Assembly (NCBI GenBank): GCA_020025545.1
Contig: JAHHRX010000001.1
Coordinates: 1-64,000, forward strand
DNA from: Oscillospiraceae bacterium
GTDB lineage: Bacteria > Bacillota > Clostridia > Oscillospirales > Oscillospiraceae
Direction: 5' to 3'
DNA length: 64,000 nucleotides
Program-made: the position numbers and the translations under genes
Part shown: positions 1-10,361 of the stretch, in pieces
Layout: the number at the start of each line of letters is the position of its first letter
How positions within the stretch are numbered: position 1 is the first letter of the stretch
Notes under the pieces: model-generated
The model's database searches: none
Told to the model about the DNA's origin: nothing
Seen by the model: the letters and a program-made list of their open reading frames with translations, nothing else

Positions 1-111
1 GAGTAGTAAAAGTAATCTTTGCTATATAGACTCTGATCCCATTGTGATTTGATGGACATTCGTCGGGGGCAGCCTGTCCCTGTGCGAAAAAGGTCGATAT
101 ATCAAACTCTA

Positions 112-148
112 CAAGCGGTATGCTGCTAGCGGCATACTGCTTTTTTTA
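112..148 (+). terminator. Rho-independent terminator or attenuator upstream of potA
   Basis: An approximately 10-bp stem (AGCGGTATGC pairing with GCATACTGCT, one G-T pair) is followed by a run of seven T. It lies about 50 bases before the potA start. It either ends a gene lying left of the window or attenuates transcription into the pot operon. Positions 1-111 show no convincing ORF. Confidence 0.75.
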
Positions 149-197
149 TATCCTGCGGCGGGCTTACAGCCTGCTGAATCATTTGGGGGAAAGAAAT

Positions 198-1319
198 ATG
201 AGTAAAAAACTGATCGAACTGAAAAATATCTCTAAATCCTTTGACGGAGAGAAGGTTTTGGATAATATCAGCCTCTATGTCTGTGAGGATGAGTTTATCA
301 CTCTGCTGGGCCCCTCTGGCTGCGGCAAGACAACTACATTGCGGATGATCGGCGGCTTTACTCAGCCTGACGAGGGCGATGTGATCTTCATGGGGGAGCG
401 GATCAACGATGTGCCGCCTCACAAGCGCAACATCAACACGGTGTTTCAGAAGTATGCACTGTTTCCGCATCTGAATGTCTACGAAAATGTGGCCTTTCCT
501 CTCCGGGAAAAGAAGCTCCCCAAGAAAGAAATCGATGCAAAGGTAAAGGAAATGCTCTCCATCGTAATGATGTCCGCATTTGCAAACCGCAGTGTCGCCA
601 GCCTTTCCGGCGGTCAGCAGCAGCGTGTTGCCATTGCCCGGGCACTTATCAGCCGCCCCAAGGTGCTGCTGCTGGATGAGCCTCTGGGTGCACTGGATCT
701 CAAGCTGCGCAAGGATATGCAGGTGGAGCTGAAAAAGATTCAGCAGAGCACCGGTATCACCTTTATTTTTGTTACGCACGATCAGGAAGAAGCGCTTTCC
801 ATGTCCGATACCATTGTGGTCATGAATGAGGGCATCATCCAGCAGATCGGTACGCCCACGGATATTTATAACGAGCCGAAAAATGCCTTCGTGGCGGACT
901 TCATCGGCGAAAGCAACATTCTGGACGGAATCATGCTGGAAGACTACTCCGTGCACTTTGCCGGTCAGACCTTCCCGTGTCTGGATGCCGGCTTCGGCCC
1001 CAGAGAGCCTGTGGATGTGGTGGTGCGTCCCGAGGATGTGGACATTGTTCCCGTAGAAAAGGGTATGCTGGACGGTGTAGTTAACTCTGTTACCTTCATG
1101 GGCGTTCACTATGAAATCATCGTGGACATCAAGGGCTTCAAGTGGATGATTCAGACCACGGATTTCGTGGACGAGGGAGAGCATATCGGCATCTATTTGG
1201 AGCCGGACGCCATCCACATTATGAAGAAGTCCAAGTATTCCGGAATGTTCGGTGACTATTCCTCCTTCTCCAACGAACTGGACGAGCTTTCCAATCCGGA
1301 AGGAGAGAACGAGGAATGA
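198..1319 (+). CDS. potA: Spermidine/putrescine ABC transporter, ATP-binding protein PotA
   Basis: This is the ATPase of a polyamine importer; it binds the inner face of the PotB/PotC permease and powers uptake. The 373-residue protein has a Walker A motif (GPSGCGKT, about residues 38-45), the signature LSGGQQQR (about 139-146), Walker B LLLDEP (about 158) and a switch His in FVTHDQEEALSMSD. The C-terminal 130 residues match the TOBE/regulatory domain of the PotA/CysA class (VVVRPEDVDIV). I chose ATG 198 because GGGGGAAAG lies just upstream and the protein then begins MSKKLIELKNISKSF; an in-frame extension to 120 runs through the terminator and is not protein-like. It overlaps potB by four bases (ATGA), indicating translational coupling. 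Confidence 0.95.
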   Translation: MSKKLIELKNISKSFDGEKVLDNISLYVCEDEFITLLGPSGCGKTTTLRMIGGFTQPDEGDVIFMGERINDVPPHKRNINTVFQKYALFPHLNVYENVAFPLREKKLPKKEIDAKVKEMLSIVMMSAFANRSVASLSGGQQQRVAIARALISRPKVLLLDEPLGALDLKLRKDMQVELKKIQQSTGITFIFVTHDQEEALSMSDTIVVMNEGIIQQIGTPTDIYNEPKNAFVADFIGESNILDGIMLEDYSVHFAGQTFPCLDAGFGPREPVDVVVRPEDVDIVPVEKGMLDGVVNSVTFMGVHYEIIVDIKGFKWMIQTTDFVDEGEHIGIYLEPDAIHIMKKSKYSGMFGDYSSFSNELDELSNPEGENEE

Positions 1320-2200
1320 AAAAGAATAATTCCAAAGGGATCCGGACCACGGGCCGTGCGGCGCTGGCCCCCTACTCCCTGTGGGCAATGATTTTCATAT
1401 TGGTGCCCCTGCTTTTTGTGGTGTACTACGCCTTTACGGATAACAATTTTAATTTTACTCTGGAAAATGTGGAAAAATTCTTCACCGCAACCAGCAATAT
1501 TCAGAATGGCGACGGTACCAGCCGGGAAGTCCATACCTATATACTCATTGCGTTCAGAAGTCTGAAGCTGGCGGTGATTTCCACCCTGATCTGTCTGCTG
1601 CTGGGTTATCCCATTGCCTATATCATGTCCCGGGCGAAGGAGCGGACGCAAAAGACCATGATGACGCTCCTGATGATTCCCATGTGGACGAATTTCCTGA
1701 TCCGCACTTATGCATGGATGACCATTATGCAGGATAACGGCATTATCAACAATGCGCTGGCAGCTCTGGGGCTGAATCGAATCAAAATGATCGGCACAGA
1801 GGGCGCGGTGATCGTTGGCATGGTGTATGACTTCCTGCCCTATATGATCTTACCGCTCTATTCCATTATGGCGAAGATGGACGACAGGCTGCTGGAGGCT
1901 GCCAGAGACCTGGGCTGCAACAGCGCTTCCGTGCTGCGCAGAGTGGTACTGCCCCTCAGTATGCCCGGTGTGGTGTCAGGTGTGACCATGGTTCTGGTTC
2001 CTGCGGTCAGCACCTTCTACATTTCTCAGAAGCTGGGCAGCGGCAAGTTCCTGCTGATTGGCGATGTGATCGAGGGACAGTATGTGGCAAACAACTTCCA
2101 TTTTGCTGCCGCCATTGCCATGGTGCTGATGGTTGCATTGCTGGTATTTATGGCAATCTTTAAGTACCTTACTTCCCGCCGGATGAATGGAGGCAGATAA
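1316..2200 (+). CDS. potB: Spermidine/putrescine ABC transporter permease PotB
   Basis: This is the first of two membrane permease subunits of the polyamine importer. The 294-residue protein has about six membrane segments. The first follows a basic N-terminus at residues about 20-42. The cytoplasmic EAA loop that docks to PotA is visible as EAARDLGCNSASVLRRVVLPL at about residues 195-215, followed by the usual PGVVSG. It starts inside the potA stop (ATGA) and is followed directly by potC. Gene order A-B-C-D is the classical pot operon order. Confidence 0.93.
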   Translation: MKKNNSKGIRTTGRAALAPYSLWAMIFILVPLLFVVYYAFTDNNFNFTLENVEKFFTATSNIQNGDGTSREVHTYILIAFRSLKLAVISTLICLLLGYPIAYIMSRAKERTQKTMMTLLMIPMWTNFLIRTYAWMTIMQDNGIINNALAALGLNRIKMIGTEGAVIVGMVYDFLPYMILPLYSIMAKMDDRLLEAARDLGCNSASVLRRVVLPLSMPGVVSGVTMVLVPAVSTFYISQKLGSGKFLLIGDVIEGQYVANNFHFAAAIAMVLMVALLVFMAIFKYLTSRRMNGGR

Positions 2201-2201
2201 T

Positions 2202-3035
2202 ATGAAAATGAAAACATCTGCAAAAATATACAGCGCAATCATATTTTTGTTTCTCTTTGCCCCCATTGCGGTTTTACTTCTGTTTTCCTTTAACGAGGCA
2301 AAGAGTCTGTCCGTTATGTCGGGATTTTCCTTCAAGTGGTATGTGGAGCTTTTCAATGACCGCAATACCCTGAATGCAGTGCGAAACTCTCTGGTGCTGG
2401 CGGTTAGCGCTACTTTGATCGCTACGGTGATGGGCACTGCCGCCGCATGGGGCATCGACCGGATTCGTTCAAACTGGTATCGGCGTGTGCTGAGCACCGT
2501 CACGGATATTCCTATGATCAATCCTGACATCATCACCGGCATTTCTCTGATGCTGATGTTTGTGTTTGTGGGTCGGATGTTCGGCGCAGCTACCAGTCTC
2601 AGCTTCTGGACTATGCTGGCGGCCCATGTGACGTTTTGTCTGCCCTATGTGATTTTGCAGGTACTGCCGAAACTTCAGCAGATGGATCGTGCCCTGCCGG
2701 AGGCGGCTATGGATTTGGGCTGCACCCCTTTGCGGGCTTTTTTCAAGGTGGAACTGCCGGAAATGCTGCCGGGTATCATCACCGGAGCGATCATGGCTTT
2801 TACCCTTAGTATGGACGATTTTGTGATCAGCTATTTTAATGTGGGTAACGATTTTCAGACCCTGCCCATCCACATTTACAGCATGACCAAAAAAACTGTG
2901 ACCCCCAAGATGTATGCGTTGGCAACCATTATTTTCTTTGTAACTTTGGGCATGCTGATGCTGAGTAATCTGGTGGATAATGACGACAGCCGAAAGCTCC
3001 GTCAACGCAGAAAAGAAAAGAAAGGAAGAAACTAA
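2202..3035 (+). CDS. potC: Spermidine/putrescine ABC transporter permease PotC
   Basis: This is the second permease subunit; it forms the heterodimeric channel with PotB. The 277-residue protein has about six hydrophobic segments and an EAA loop (EAAMDLGCTPLRAFFKVELPE) followed by MLPGIITG. ATG 2202 is preferred over the in-frame ATG 2187 because GGAGG at 2189-2193 is a well-spaced ribosome site for 2202, and because 2187 lies inside potB. The start is one base after the potB stop. The C-terminus is very basic (RKLRQRRKEKKGRN), as expected for a cytoplasmic tail. Confidence 0.93.
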   Translation: MKMKTSAKIYSAIIFLFLFAPIAVLLLFSFNEAKSLSVMSGFSFKWYVELFNDRNTLNAVRNSLVLAVSATLIATVMGTAAAWGIDRIRSNWYRRVLSTVTDIPMINPDIITGISLMLMFVFVGRMFGAATSLSFWTMLAAHVTFCLPYVILQVLPKLQQMDRALPEAAMDLGCTPLRAFFKVELPEMLPGIITGAIMAFTLSMDDFVISYFNVGNDFQTLPIHIYSMTKKTVTPKMYALATIIFFVTLGMLMLSNLVDNDDSRKLRQRRKEKKGRN

Positions 3036-3038
3036 AAA

Positions 3039-4151
3039 ATGAAAAAAAGAACCCTTGCACTATTTCTGGCACTGACGCTGCTGGCAGCAATGCTCCTGCC
3101 CGGCTGCGCAAAAGACAACACGCTGACCCTCAATGTTTATAACTGGGGCGAGTACATTTCCGACGGCAGCGAAGGCAGCTTCGATACCATCCGGGAATTT
3201 GAAAAATGGTACGAGGAGAACTACGGCCAGAAGATCAAGGTCAACTACACTACCTACGCCTCCAACGAGGATATGTACAGTAAGATTGCCAACGGTGCCG
3301 TAAGCTATGATGTGATTGTGCCCTCCGACTATATGATTGCCCGGATGGCAGAAGAGGGCATGCTGGCTCCTCTGAATTTCGACAACATTCCCAATGCCAA
3401 ATACATTGATGATTCTTTCAAGGGCCTTTACTATGACCCGGAAAACCGCTACTCTGTTCCTTATACCTATGGCATTGTCGGTGTGATTTATGATTCCAAT
3501 GTGGTAGCACCGGAAGATGTGGGAGGCTGGGAGCTTCTTTGGAATGAAAAGTATGCCGATAAAATTCTCCAGTACAACAACCCCCGTGATGCATTCGGAA
3601 CTGCCATGTATATGATGGGTATTGATGTAAACACCGAGGATAAGGCTGAGTGGGACAGAGCCAGAGATGTTCTCGTGAAGCAGAGAGCTGTTCTTGGTGG
3701 ACTCGTGATGGACGAAATCTTCAACTATCTGCAGTCTGGCGAGTATGCCATTGGCTCCTATTATGCCGGTGACTACTTTACCATGGTAGACAATCAGGCA
3801 GAGAATGTGGATTTGAAGTTCTACTATCCCGAGCGCACGAATTACTATGTGGATGCCATGTGCATTCCTGAGTGTGCCCAGAACAAGGAACTGGCGGAAA
3901 TTTTTATCAACTATATGCTTTCCGAGGAAGCAGCATTGGCCAATGCGGAGTTTACCTACTACGCATCCCCGAATTCTCTGGTCTATGAGAACCCTCAGTA
4001 TATCGAGGATATGGGCGAGGAAACCATGGAAATTCTTTACCCTGAAATGGAGGATTTCTCCAAGCTTTATAATCAGTATGCCTTCCGCAATCTGAGTCAG
4101 GAAATGCAGACTTACCTGAATACCCTGTGGGAAGAAGTTAAAATCAACTGA
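3039..4151 (+). CDS. potD: Polyamine-binding lipoprotein PotD
   Basis: This is the extracellular substrate-binding protein that delivers spermidine or putrescine to PotBC. The 370-residue protein has a lipoprotein signal with lipobox LLPGC and the lipidated Cys at residue 23. The mature domain is of the SBP_bac_8 type: it begins LNVYNWGEYISDG, typical of PotD/PotF, and contains DVIVPSDYMIARM, the hinge region of polyamine binders. It begins three bases after the potC stop, completing the operon. Preference between spermidine and putrescine cannot be read from the sequence with confidence. Confidence 0.92.
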   Translation: MKKRTLALFLALTLLAAMLLPGCAKDNTLTLNVYNWGEYISDGSEGSFDTIREFEKWYEENYGQKIKVNYTTYASNEDMYSKIANGAVSYDVIVPSDYMIARMAEEGMLAPLNFDNIPNAKYIDDSFKGLYYDPENRYSVPYTYGIVGVIYDSNVVAPEDVGGWELLWNEKYADKILQYNNPRDAFGTAMYMMGIDVNTEDKAEWDRARDVLVKQRAVLGGLVMDEIFNYLQSGEYAIGSYYAGDYFTMVDNQAENVDLKFYYPERTNYYVDAMCIPECAQNKELAEIFINYMLSEEAALANAEFTYYASPNSLVYENPQYIEDMGEETMEILYPEMEDFSKLYNQYAFRNLSQEMQTYLNTLWEEVKIN

Positions 4152-4169
4152 CCGATAGGAGAATTTGCC

Positions 4170-4625
4170 ATGACCCACGCAGAAAAAGCAAAAGAACTCT
4201 TTCAGCAGGGCTACAATTGCTCTCAGGCAATAGCCGTTGCCTTTGCAGATCTGACGGAAATTCCTGTGGAAGCTTCCGCACGCATGGCATCCTCCTTCGG
4301 CGGCGGTCTGGGCCGAATGCGGGAGATTTGCGGTGCCGTCAGCGGCATGTGCCTGGTGGCCGGTATCCTATACGGCTACGATGACCCTGAGGACGGTTCC
4401 GCTAAGAAGGAGCACTATGCCCGTGTTCAGGAAATGGCAGGGGCGTTCCGGGCAGAGACAGGCAGTATCATCTGCCGGGAACTGCTGACAAATCCCAAAT
4501 CCGACCCGAACCCCACACCCCGCACGGAGGAATTCTATCAGAAACGCCCCTGCGCTGACTGTGTGTATCTGGCGGCGGAGATTCTGGAAAATTACATTGC
4601 CCGGCATCCTCTGCCACAAAAGTAA
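4170..4625 (+). CDS. C-GCAxxG-C-C family protein (putative redox or metal protein)
   Basis: The 151-residue protein belongs to the C_GCAxxG_C_C family of small bacterial proteins with spaced conserved cysteines; their biochemical role is not settled. Visible are NCSQA near residue 16, ICGAVSGMC near residue 52 (the GCAxxG-type motif), IICREL, and a terminal CADCVYLAAEIL. It starts 18 bases after the potD stop and has its own site AGGAGAA, so it may be co-transcribed with pot, but no functional link to polyamines is known to me. There is no signal peptide or membrane segment, so it should be cytoplasmic. Confidence 0.85.
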   Translation: MTHAEKAKELFQQGYNCSQAIAVAFADLTEIPVEASARMASSFGGGLGRMREICGAVSGMCLVAGILYGYDDPEDGSAKKEHYARVQEMAGAFRAETGSIICRELLTNPKSDPNPTPRTEEFYQKRPCADCVYLAAEILENYIARHPLPQK

Positions 4626-4637
4626 GGCTTCCCGTGT

Positions 4638-4664
4638 CATTTGGGGGATCACTTCCCCCAAATG
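4638..4664 (+). terminator. Hairpin after the C-GCAxxG-C-C gene
   Basis: CATTTGGGGG pairs with CCCCCAAATG around a seven-base loop. Only a short, A-interrupted T run follows, so it is a moderate terminator at the end of the pot region, just before the tRNA-Leu promoter. Confidence 0.55.
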
Positions 4665-4676
4665 TAAAAATTTATC

Positions 4677-4705
4677 TTGCATTTTCCGGGAAACTGTACT
4701 ATACT
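4677..4705 (+). promoter_or_regulatory. Promoter of tRNA-Leu
   Basis: TTGCAT (4677-4682) and TATACT (4700-4705) are spaced by 17 bases. The tRNA begins 13 bases after the -10 element. Confidence 0.75.
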
Positions 4706-4718
4706 ATGAAAGCACCTT

Positions 4719-4804
4719 GCCGGTGTGATGGAATGGTAGACGTAGTGGACTCAAAATCCACCGGTGGCGACACCGTGCCGGTTCGAGTCCGGCCACCGGC
4801 ACCA
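4719..4804 (+). tRNA. tRNA-Leu (anticodon CAA)
   Basis: The gene folds as a class II tRNA: acceptor GCCGGTG pairs with CACCGGC, the anticodon stem GTGGA/TCCAC encloses CTCAAAA with anticodon CAA, and a long variable arm precedes the T arm GCCGGTTCGAGTCCGGC. The discriminator is A and CCA is encoded (4802-4804). It reads UUG. Confidence 0.95.
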
Positions 4805-4805
4805 T

Positions 4806-4838
4806 AAAAAAGTCACAGCTTAAGCTGTGACTTTTTTT
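4806..4838. terminator. Bidirectional terminator between tRNA-Leu and the convergent lipoprotein gene
   Basis: AGTCACAGCTTAAGCTGTGACT is a perfect inverted repeat with A5 on the left and T7 on the right. It ends the tRNA transcript, and in the other direction lies at the stop codon of the minus-strand gene. Confidence 0.9.
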
Positions 4839-5331
4839 ATATCATGAAAACCACCGGCGGTGCAAGCAGAAGGCTTCCGGTGGCTCCAGAAGCTGCCGTC
4901 GTAAAAGGGAAGAGGGGATCTTTCAGCTCATCCAGAATTTTCTCCAGCGCTGAGGCTTTTCTGGGATCAATCTGCTGCCATCCATTGCTGTCTACCTTCA
5001 GGAAGCGGTTGCAGCGCAGCGTGTACTGCTTTTTTGTGTTATCTGAGTAATGTAACACAATTTGAAATTCCTCGCCTGCTGCCGGCTCTGGCTCCTGAGA
5101 GGGGCCCCCGGAGGGAACCAGAAGCCGCAGGTGATCCAGAATCGGCTGCATGGTATCGGTACTGTCGAAGCGCAGAGGCCGCTCCCCCTGAGAAAAAACC
5201 GTGATTTCCGTTACGAAGCGAATATGCGATCTTTGCGGCTGCTGAGGCATACAGCCGCAAAGCACGATAAGTACTGGAAGTACAACTCCGAAAACCTTCA
5301 AAAACTGCCTTTGTTTTTTCACTATTTCCAC
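4837..5331 (-). CDS. Hypothetical lipoprotein
   Basis: I do not recognise this 164-residue protein. It has a basic N-terminus, a hydrophobic stretch (FGVVLPVLIVLCGC) and a lipobox LCGC with Cys at about residue 27, so it should be a surface-anchored lipoprotein. The rest is a small domain of about 120 residues with FQIVLHYSDNTKKQYTL, and it ends with a hydrophobic tail (GSLLLAPPVVFMI). The start is GTG 5331, with AAGGCG upstream as a modest ribosome site. It is convergent with tRNA-Leu and divergent from the PsiE-like gene. Confidence 0.7.
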   Translation of the reverse strand: MEIVKKQRQFLKVFGVVLPVLIVLCGCMPQQPQRSHIRFVTEITVFSQGERPLRFDSTDTMQPILDHLRLLVPSGGPSQEPEPAAGEEFQIVLHYSDNTKKQYTLRCNRFLKVDSNGWQQIDPRKASALEKILDELKDPLFPFTTAASGATGSLLLAPPVVFMI

Positions 5332-5413
5332 CGCCTTGCAGATAGGTTATGCAGGGAAGTGAAAAATATCAAATGTGGAATCCGGTAAATTTTGCGAAAA
5401 TATAAAATTTTAC

Positions 5414-5441
5414 TTGCATTTTCCAATGTTTCCGTTACAAT
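5414..5441 (+). promoter_or_regulatory. Promoter of the PsiE-like gene
   Basis: TTGCAT (5414-5419) and TACAAT (5436-5441) are separated by 16 bases. The CDS begins 30 bases downstream, after AGGAGGAAAG. Confidence 0.65.
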
Positions 5442-5470
5442 AAATCCATATTTAGGCAGGAGGAAAGCGC

Positions 5471-5884
5471 ATGAAACCGGAAAGACAGGATTACAGCATA
5501 AAAGTAGAAAAATTTTATCGGCGAATGCTGCACTGGCTTGAGCTGGTGATTGCCGGGTTTACCCTGTTGGTGCTGATTGTGTCGCTTTGCCTTGAGGGGT
5601 ATCGGATGGTGACCGTTGACGGATATTTTGTGAATCTGACCGGCTTTTTGCATAATATTCTGAACATTGTGGTGGGACTGGAATTTGTGCGGATGCTGGT
5701 CGATATGACCCCGGCCACCACCATGGAGGTGCTTATCATGGCAACAGCACGGTATATCATCCTCAATCACAACAGCCATTGGACACTGTTGGTGGGGGTG
5801 ATTTGCATTGGTGCGCTGTTTGCCATTCGGCGGTTCCTGATCAGACCCAAGGAAATGAAGGAAGAACTGGTGGAAATCGAATAA
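5471..5884 (+). CDS. Small membrane protein, PsiE-like
   Basis: The 137-residue protein has four predicted membrane segments (about residues 23-43, 55-72, 80-100 and 104-122) and a charged C-terminal tail. The stretch VGLEFVRMLVDMTPATTMEVLIMATARYII resembles the core of the PsiE (phosphate-starvation-inducible E) family, whose molecular role is unknown. AGGAGGAAAG lies upstream of the ATG. It is a single-gene unit closed by a strong terminator. The family call rests on recall of the pattern and is moderate. Confidence 0.6.
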   Translation: MKPERQDYSIKVEKFYRRMLHWLELVIAGFTLLVLIVSLCLEGYRMVTVDGYFVNLTGFLHNILNIVVGLEFVRMLVDMTPATTMEVLIMATARYIILNHNSHWTLLVGVICIGALFAIRRFLIRPKEMKEELVEIE

Positions 5885-5885
5885 A

Positions 5886-5920
5886 TAACACCCCTCTGAT
5901 CCGGAATCAGAGGGGTGTTT
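5886..5920. terminator. Terminator after the PsiE-like gene
   Basis: ACACCCCTCTGAT pairs with ATCAGAGGGGTGT, followed by TTT on the plus strand. It lies between two convergent genes and may serve both. Confidence 0.85.
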
Positions 5921-5924
5921 CTTG

Positions 5925-6791
5925 CTAATCTCGGTAATTTTTGAATACCCAGTACATGGATCCGAATGCCACGATCAAGACGCCGCCGGCCAGAAAGACC
6001 TCCCAGCGTTTACCGGCTTCTGCCTGAAAAACTCTCGGCAGCCAAATGACGATTAACAGCAGTATGAGCCACGAATGATGGAAAAATTTCATAAACTTTC
6101 CCTTTGTACCCGGAACATCAGCCTCCAGATCTTCCGGATGCAGTGCGGTGCATCTGACAACCATGACCGGGGCAGGCCCCATCCGCCGGTAAATACGCTG
6201 TGCGGTATATTCGATTCCGTCAATTTCAAATTCAGGCATCAGACCTTCTTTTGTAATGACCAGATTGAGGTTGTTTTCATTTGCGTATTTGCACAGCACT
6301 GTCGTAAATTCCTGCGGTGTCGTAATGGCATCGTCCGGCGTGAACACGAATGATTTTTTGCGCTCGGCACCAACAATTTTTCGGTAGTCCTTTTTCCAGT
6401 CATCAGAAAGCTTCTGCTTAACCTCCGGAGCATCCATCTTTGCAAGCAGCCAATCGATATAGGAAGCGTCCGGTGCCGGCGCATTTTGCAGCTGCCTGCA
6501 AAATTGAATTGAGATTTCCAGTTCTTTTTGCCGCTGCTGAAGCCGCAGCTCCTGTGCCTTGGAAAGCTGGGCAACGGTCATTTCGCTGCGCAGACAGGCG
6601 GCAATGTCTTCAAGAGGTGCATCCAGCATCCGCAGGGCACGAATCAGCTTCAGCGCTTCGATGTCCTGCTGTGAATACTCTCTGTAGTCATTTTCGGGAT
6701 TTCTCTCCGGATGAATCAGCCCCTGCTGTTCGTAGAACCGTATGTTGCGCCGGGAAATCCCGGTAGCCTTTTCAGCTTGTTTTGCGTTCAT
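5925..6791 (-). CDS. MerR-family transcriptional regulator with C-terminal membrane domain
   Basis: The 288-residue protein starts with a MerR winged helix (MNAKQAEKATGISRRNIRFYEQQGLI, then YREYSQQDIEALKLIRALRMLDAPLEDI). A coiled-coil region follows (about residues 70-110). A soluble middle domain of unknown type carries FVFTPDDAITTPQEFTTVL. Two hydrophobic segments close it (WLILLLIVIWLPRVF and VFLAGGVLIVAFGSMYWVF, about residues 237-285). It would be a membrane-tethered DNA-binding protein. No effector-binding cysteine pair of the metal-sensing MerR type is seen. The start ATG 6791 is preceded by AAGGAGG. An inverted repeat and a direct repeat in its promoter suggest autoregulation. Confidence 0.85.
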   Translation of the reverse strand: MNAKQAEKATGISRRNIRFYEQQGLIHPERNPENDYREYSQQDIEALKLIRALRMLDAPLEDIAACLRSEMTVAQLSKAQELRLQQRQKELEISIQFCRQLQNAPAPDASYIDWLLAKMDAPEVKQKLSDDWKKDYRKIVGAERKKSFVFTPDDAITTPQEFTTVLCKYANENNLNLVITKEGLMPEFEIDGIEYTAQRIYRRMGPAPVMVVRCTALHPEDLEADVPGTKGKFMKFFHHSWLILLLIVIWLPRVFQAEAGKRWEVFLAGGVLIVAFGSMYWVFKNYRD

Positions 6792-6800
6792 ATTTTACCT

Positions 6801-6843
6801 CCTTGTGTCCTTTGGATACCCTGAGGATACACTATGCACAAGG
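6801..6843 (-). promoter_or_regulatory. Candidate operator of the MerR-type gene
   Basis: CCTTGTG (6801-6807) and CACAAGG (6837-6843) form an inverted repeat that encloses two direct copies of GGATAC (6814-6819 and 6825-6830). The site sits 10-50 bases upstream of the regulator start. MerR proteins typically bind symmetrical sites in promoter spacers. Confidence 0.5.
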
Positions 6844-6891
6844 TGCCAAGTCAAGATTTATTTTTAAAAAATCGTATATTTTCAGATTCTA

Positions 6892-6941
6892 TACAAAAAA
6901 ACAGCAGTTGCAAAGCAAAAGACCATGCAGCTGCTGTTTTC
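6892..6941 (-). terminator. Terminator of asnS
   Basis: Read on the minus strand, AAAACAGCAG(C)TGCA pairs with TGCAACTGCTGTTTT with one mismatch and is followed by T residues. It lies 35 bases beyond the asnS stop. Confidence 0.75.
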
Positions 6942-6974
6942 GGTAAATTCATTTTGCCGGGGAAAGGGACTGTA

Positions 6975-8366
<1,392 letters not shown>

Positions 8367-8403
8367 AATCTATACCTCTCTTACTGCTTGGAAATATAGC
8401 TAG

Positions 8404-8432
8404 ATTATACGCCAAACCGCGGCAATTTACAA
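8404..8432 (-). promoter_or_regulatory. Promoter of asnS
   Basis: On the minus strand TTGTAA (8427-8432) and a consensus TATAAT (8404-8409) are 17 bases apart. The leader to the asnS ATG is short (about 35 bases), so no T-box fits. Confidence 0.8.
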
Positions 8433-8498
8433 GGGGCAAGGCGTGTTTTTCCCATAAGTTTTCCCCGAAATACAGGAAATTCCCGAAATACCCATGGA

Positions 8499-8528
8499 AA
8501 AACCCTCCGATTTTCGGTCGGAGGGTTT
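8499..8528 (-). terminator. Terminator of the ATP synthase operon
   Basis: AAACCCTCCGA pairs with TCGGAGGGTTT around a short loop. On the minus strand a TTTTT run follows. It lies right after the atpC stop. Confidence 0.88.
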
Positions 8529-8531
8529 CGT

Positions 8532-8932
8532 TTATTTATTGGAAGCTACATTCCTGCGAACCAGGGCTCTGTGGAGCCGGGCCTCGGCCAGACGAAGATC
8601 CGTATCGGAAGAAGTCTTGTCGTTTAAAACCTGCTGAGCCTTTTCGTAGGATGCATCCACACGGCGGGTGTCGATCTGGTCTGCCCACTCAAAAGTGGTG
8701 GGCACCAGAGTCACTGCACCGTTTACCACGCTGAGCATACCGCCGATACAGGCTGCATAACGCTTCTTGCCGTCCGTAACCACGGTGGCACGGCCCATGC
8801 CGAGGGGAGCCACGCAATTAATATGGCCTGCCAGCACGCCGATGTCGCCGCTGATGCTTCGGACGATCAGTTCTTCTGCCTGTCCGTCATAGACCAGACC
8901 GTCGGGGGTGACGATCTTCAAAGAAAAGCTGG

Positions 8933-8936
<4 letters not shown>
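8532..8936 (-). CDS. atpC: ATP synthase epsilon subunit
   Basis: This is the rotor stalk and inhibitory subunit of F1. The 134-residue protein has the N-terminal beta-sandwich (SFSLKIVTPDGLVYDGQAEELIVRSISGDIGVLAGH) and a C-terminal helical hairpin (DASYEKAQQVLNDKTSSDTDLRLAEARLHRALVRRN). Its start overlaps the atpD stop by four bases (ATGA), so it is translationally coupled. It is the last gene of the atp operon. Confidence 0.95.
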
Positions 8937-10330
<1,394 letters not shown>

Positions 10331-10361
10331 TGGATTCAACTCCTTTTGTTGAAATAGGCTC

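Noticed and set aside
8367..8403. Possible T-box leader for asnS
   Set aside because: The promoter lies only about 35 bases before the start, too short for a T-box.
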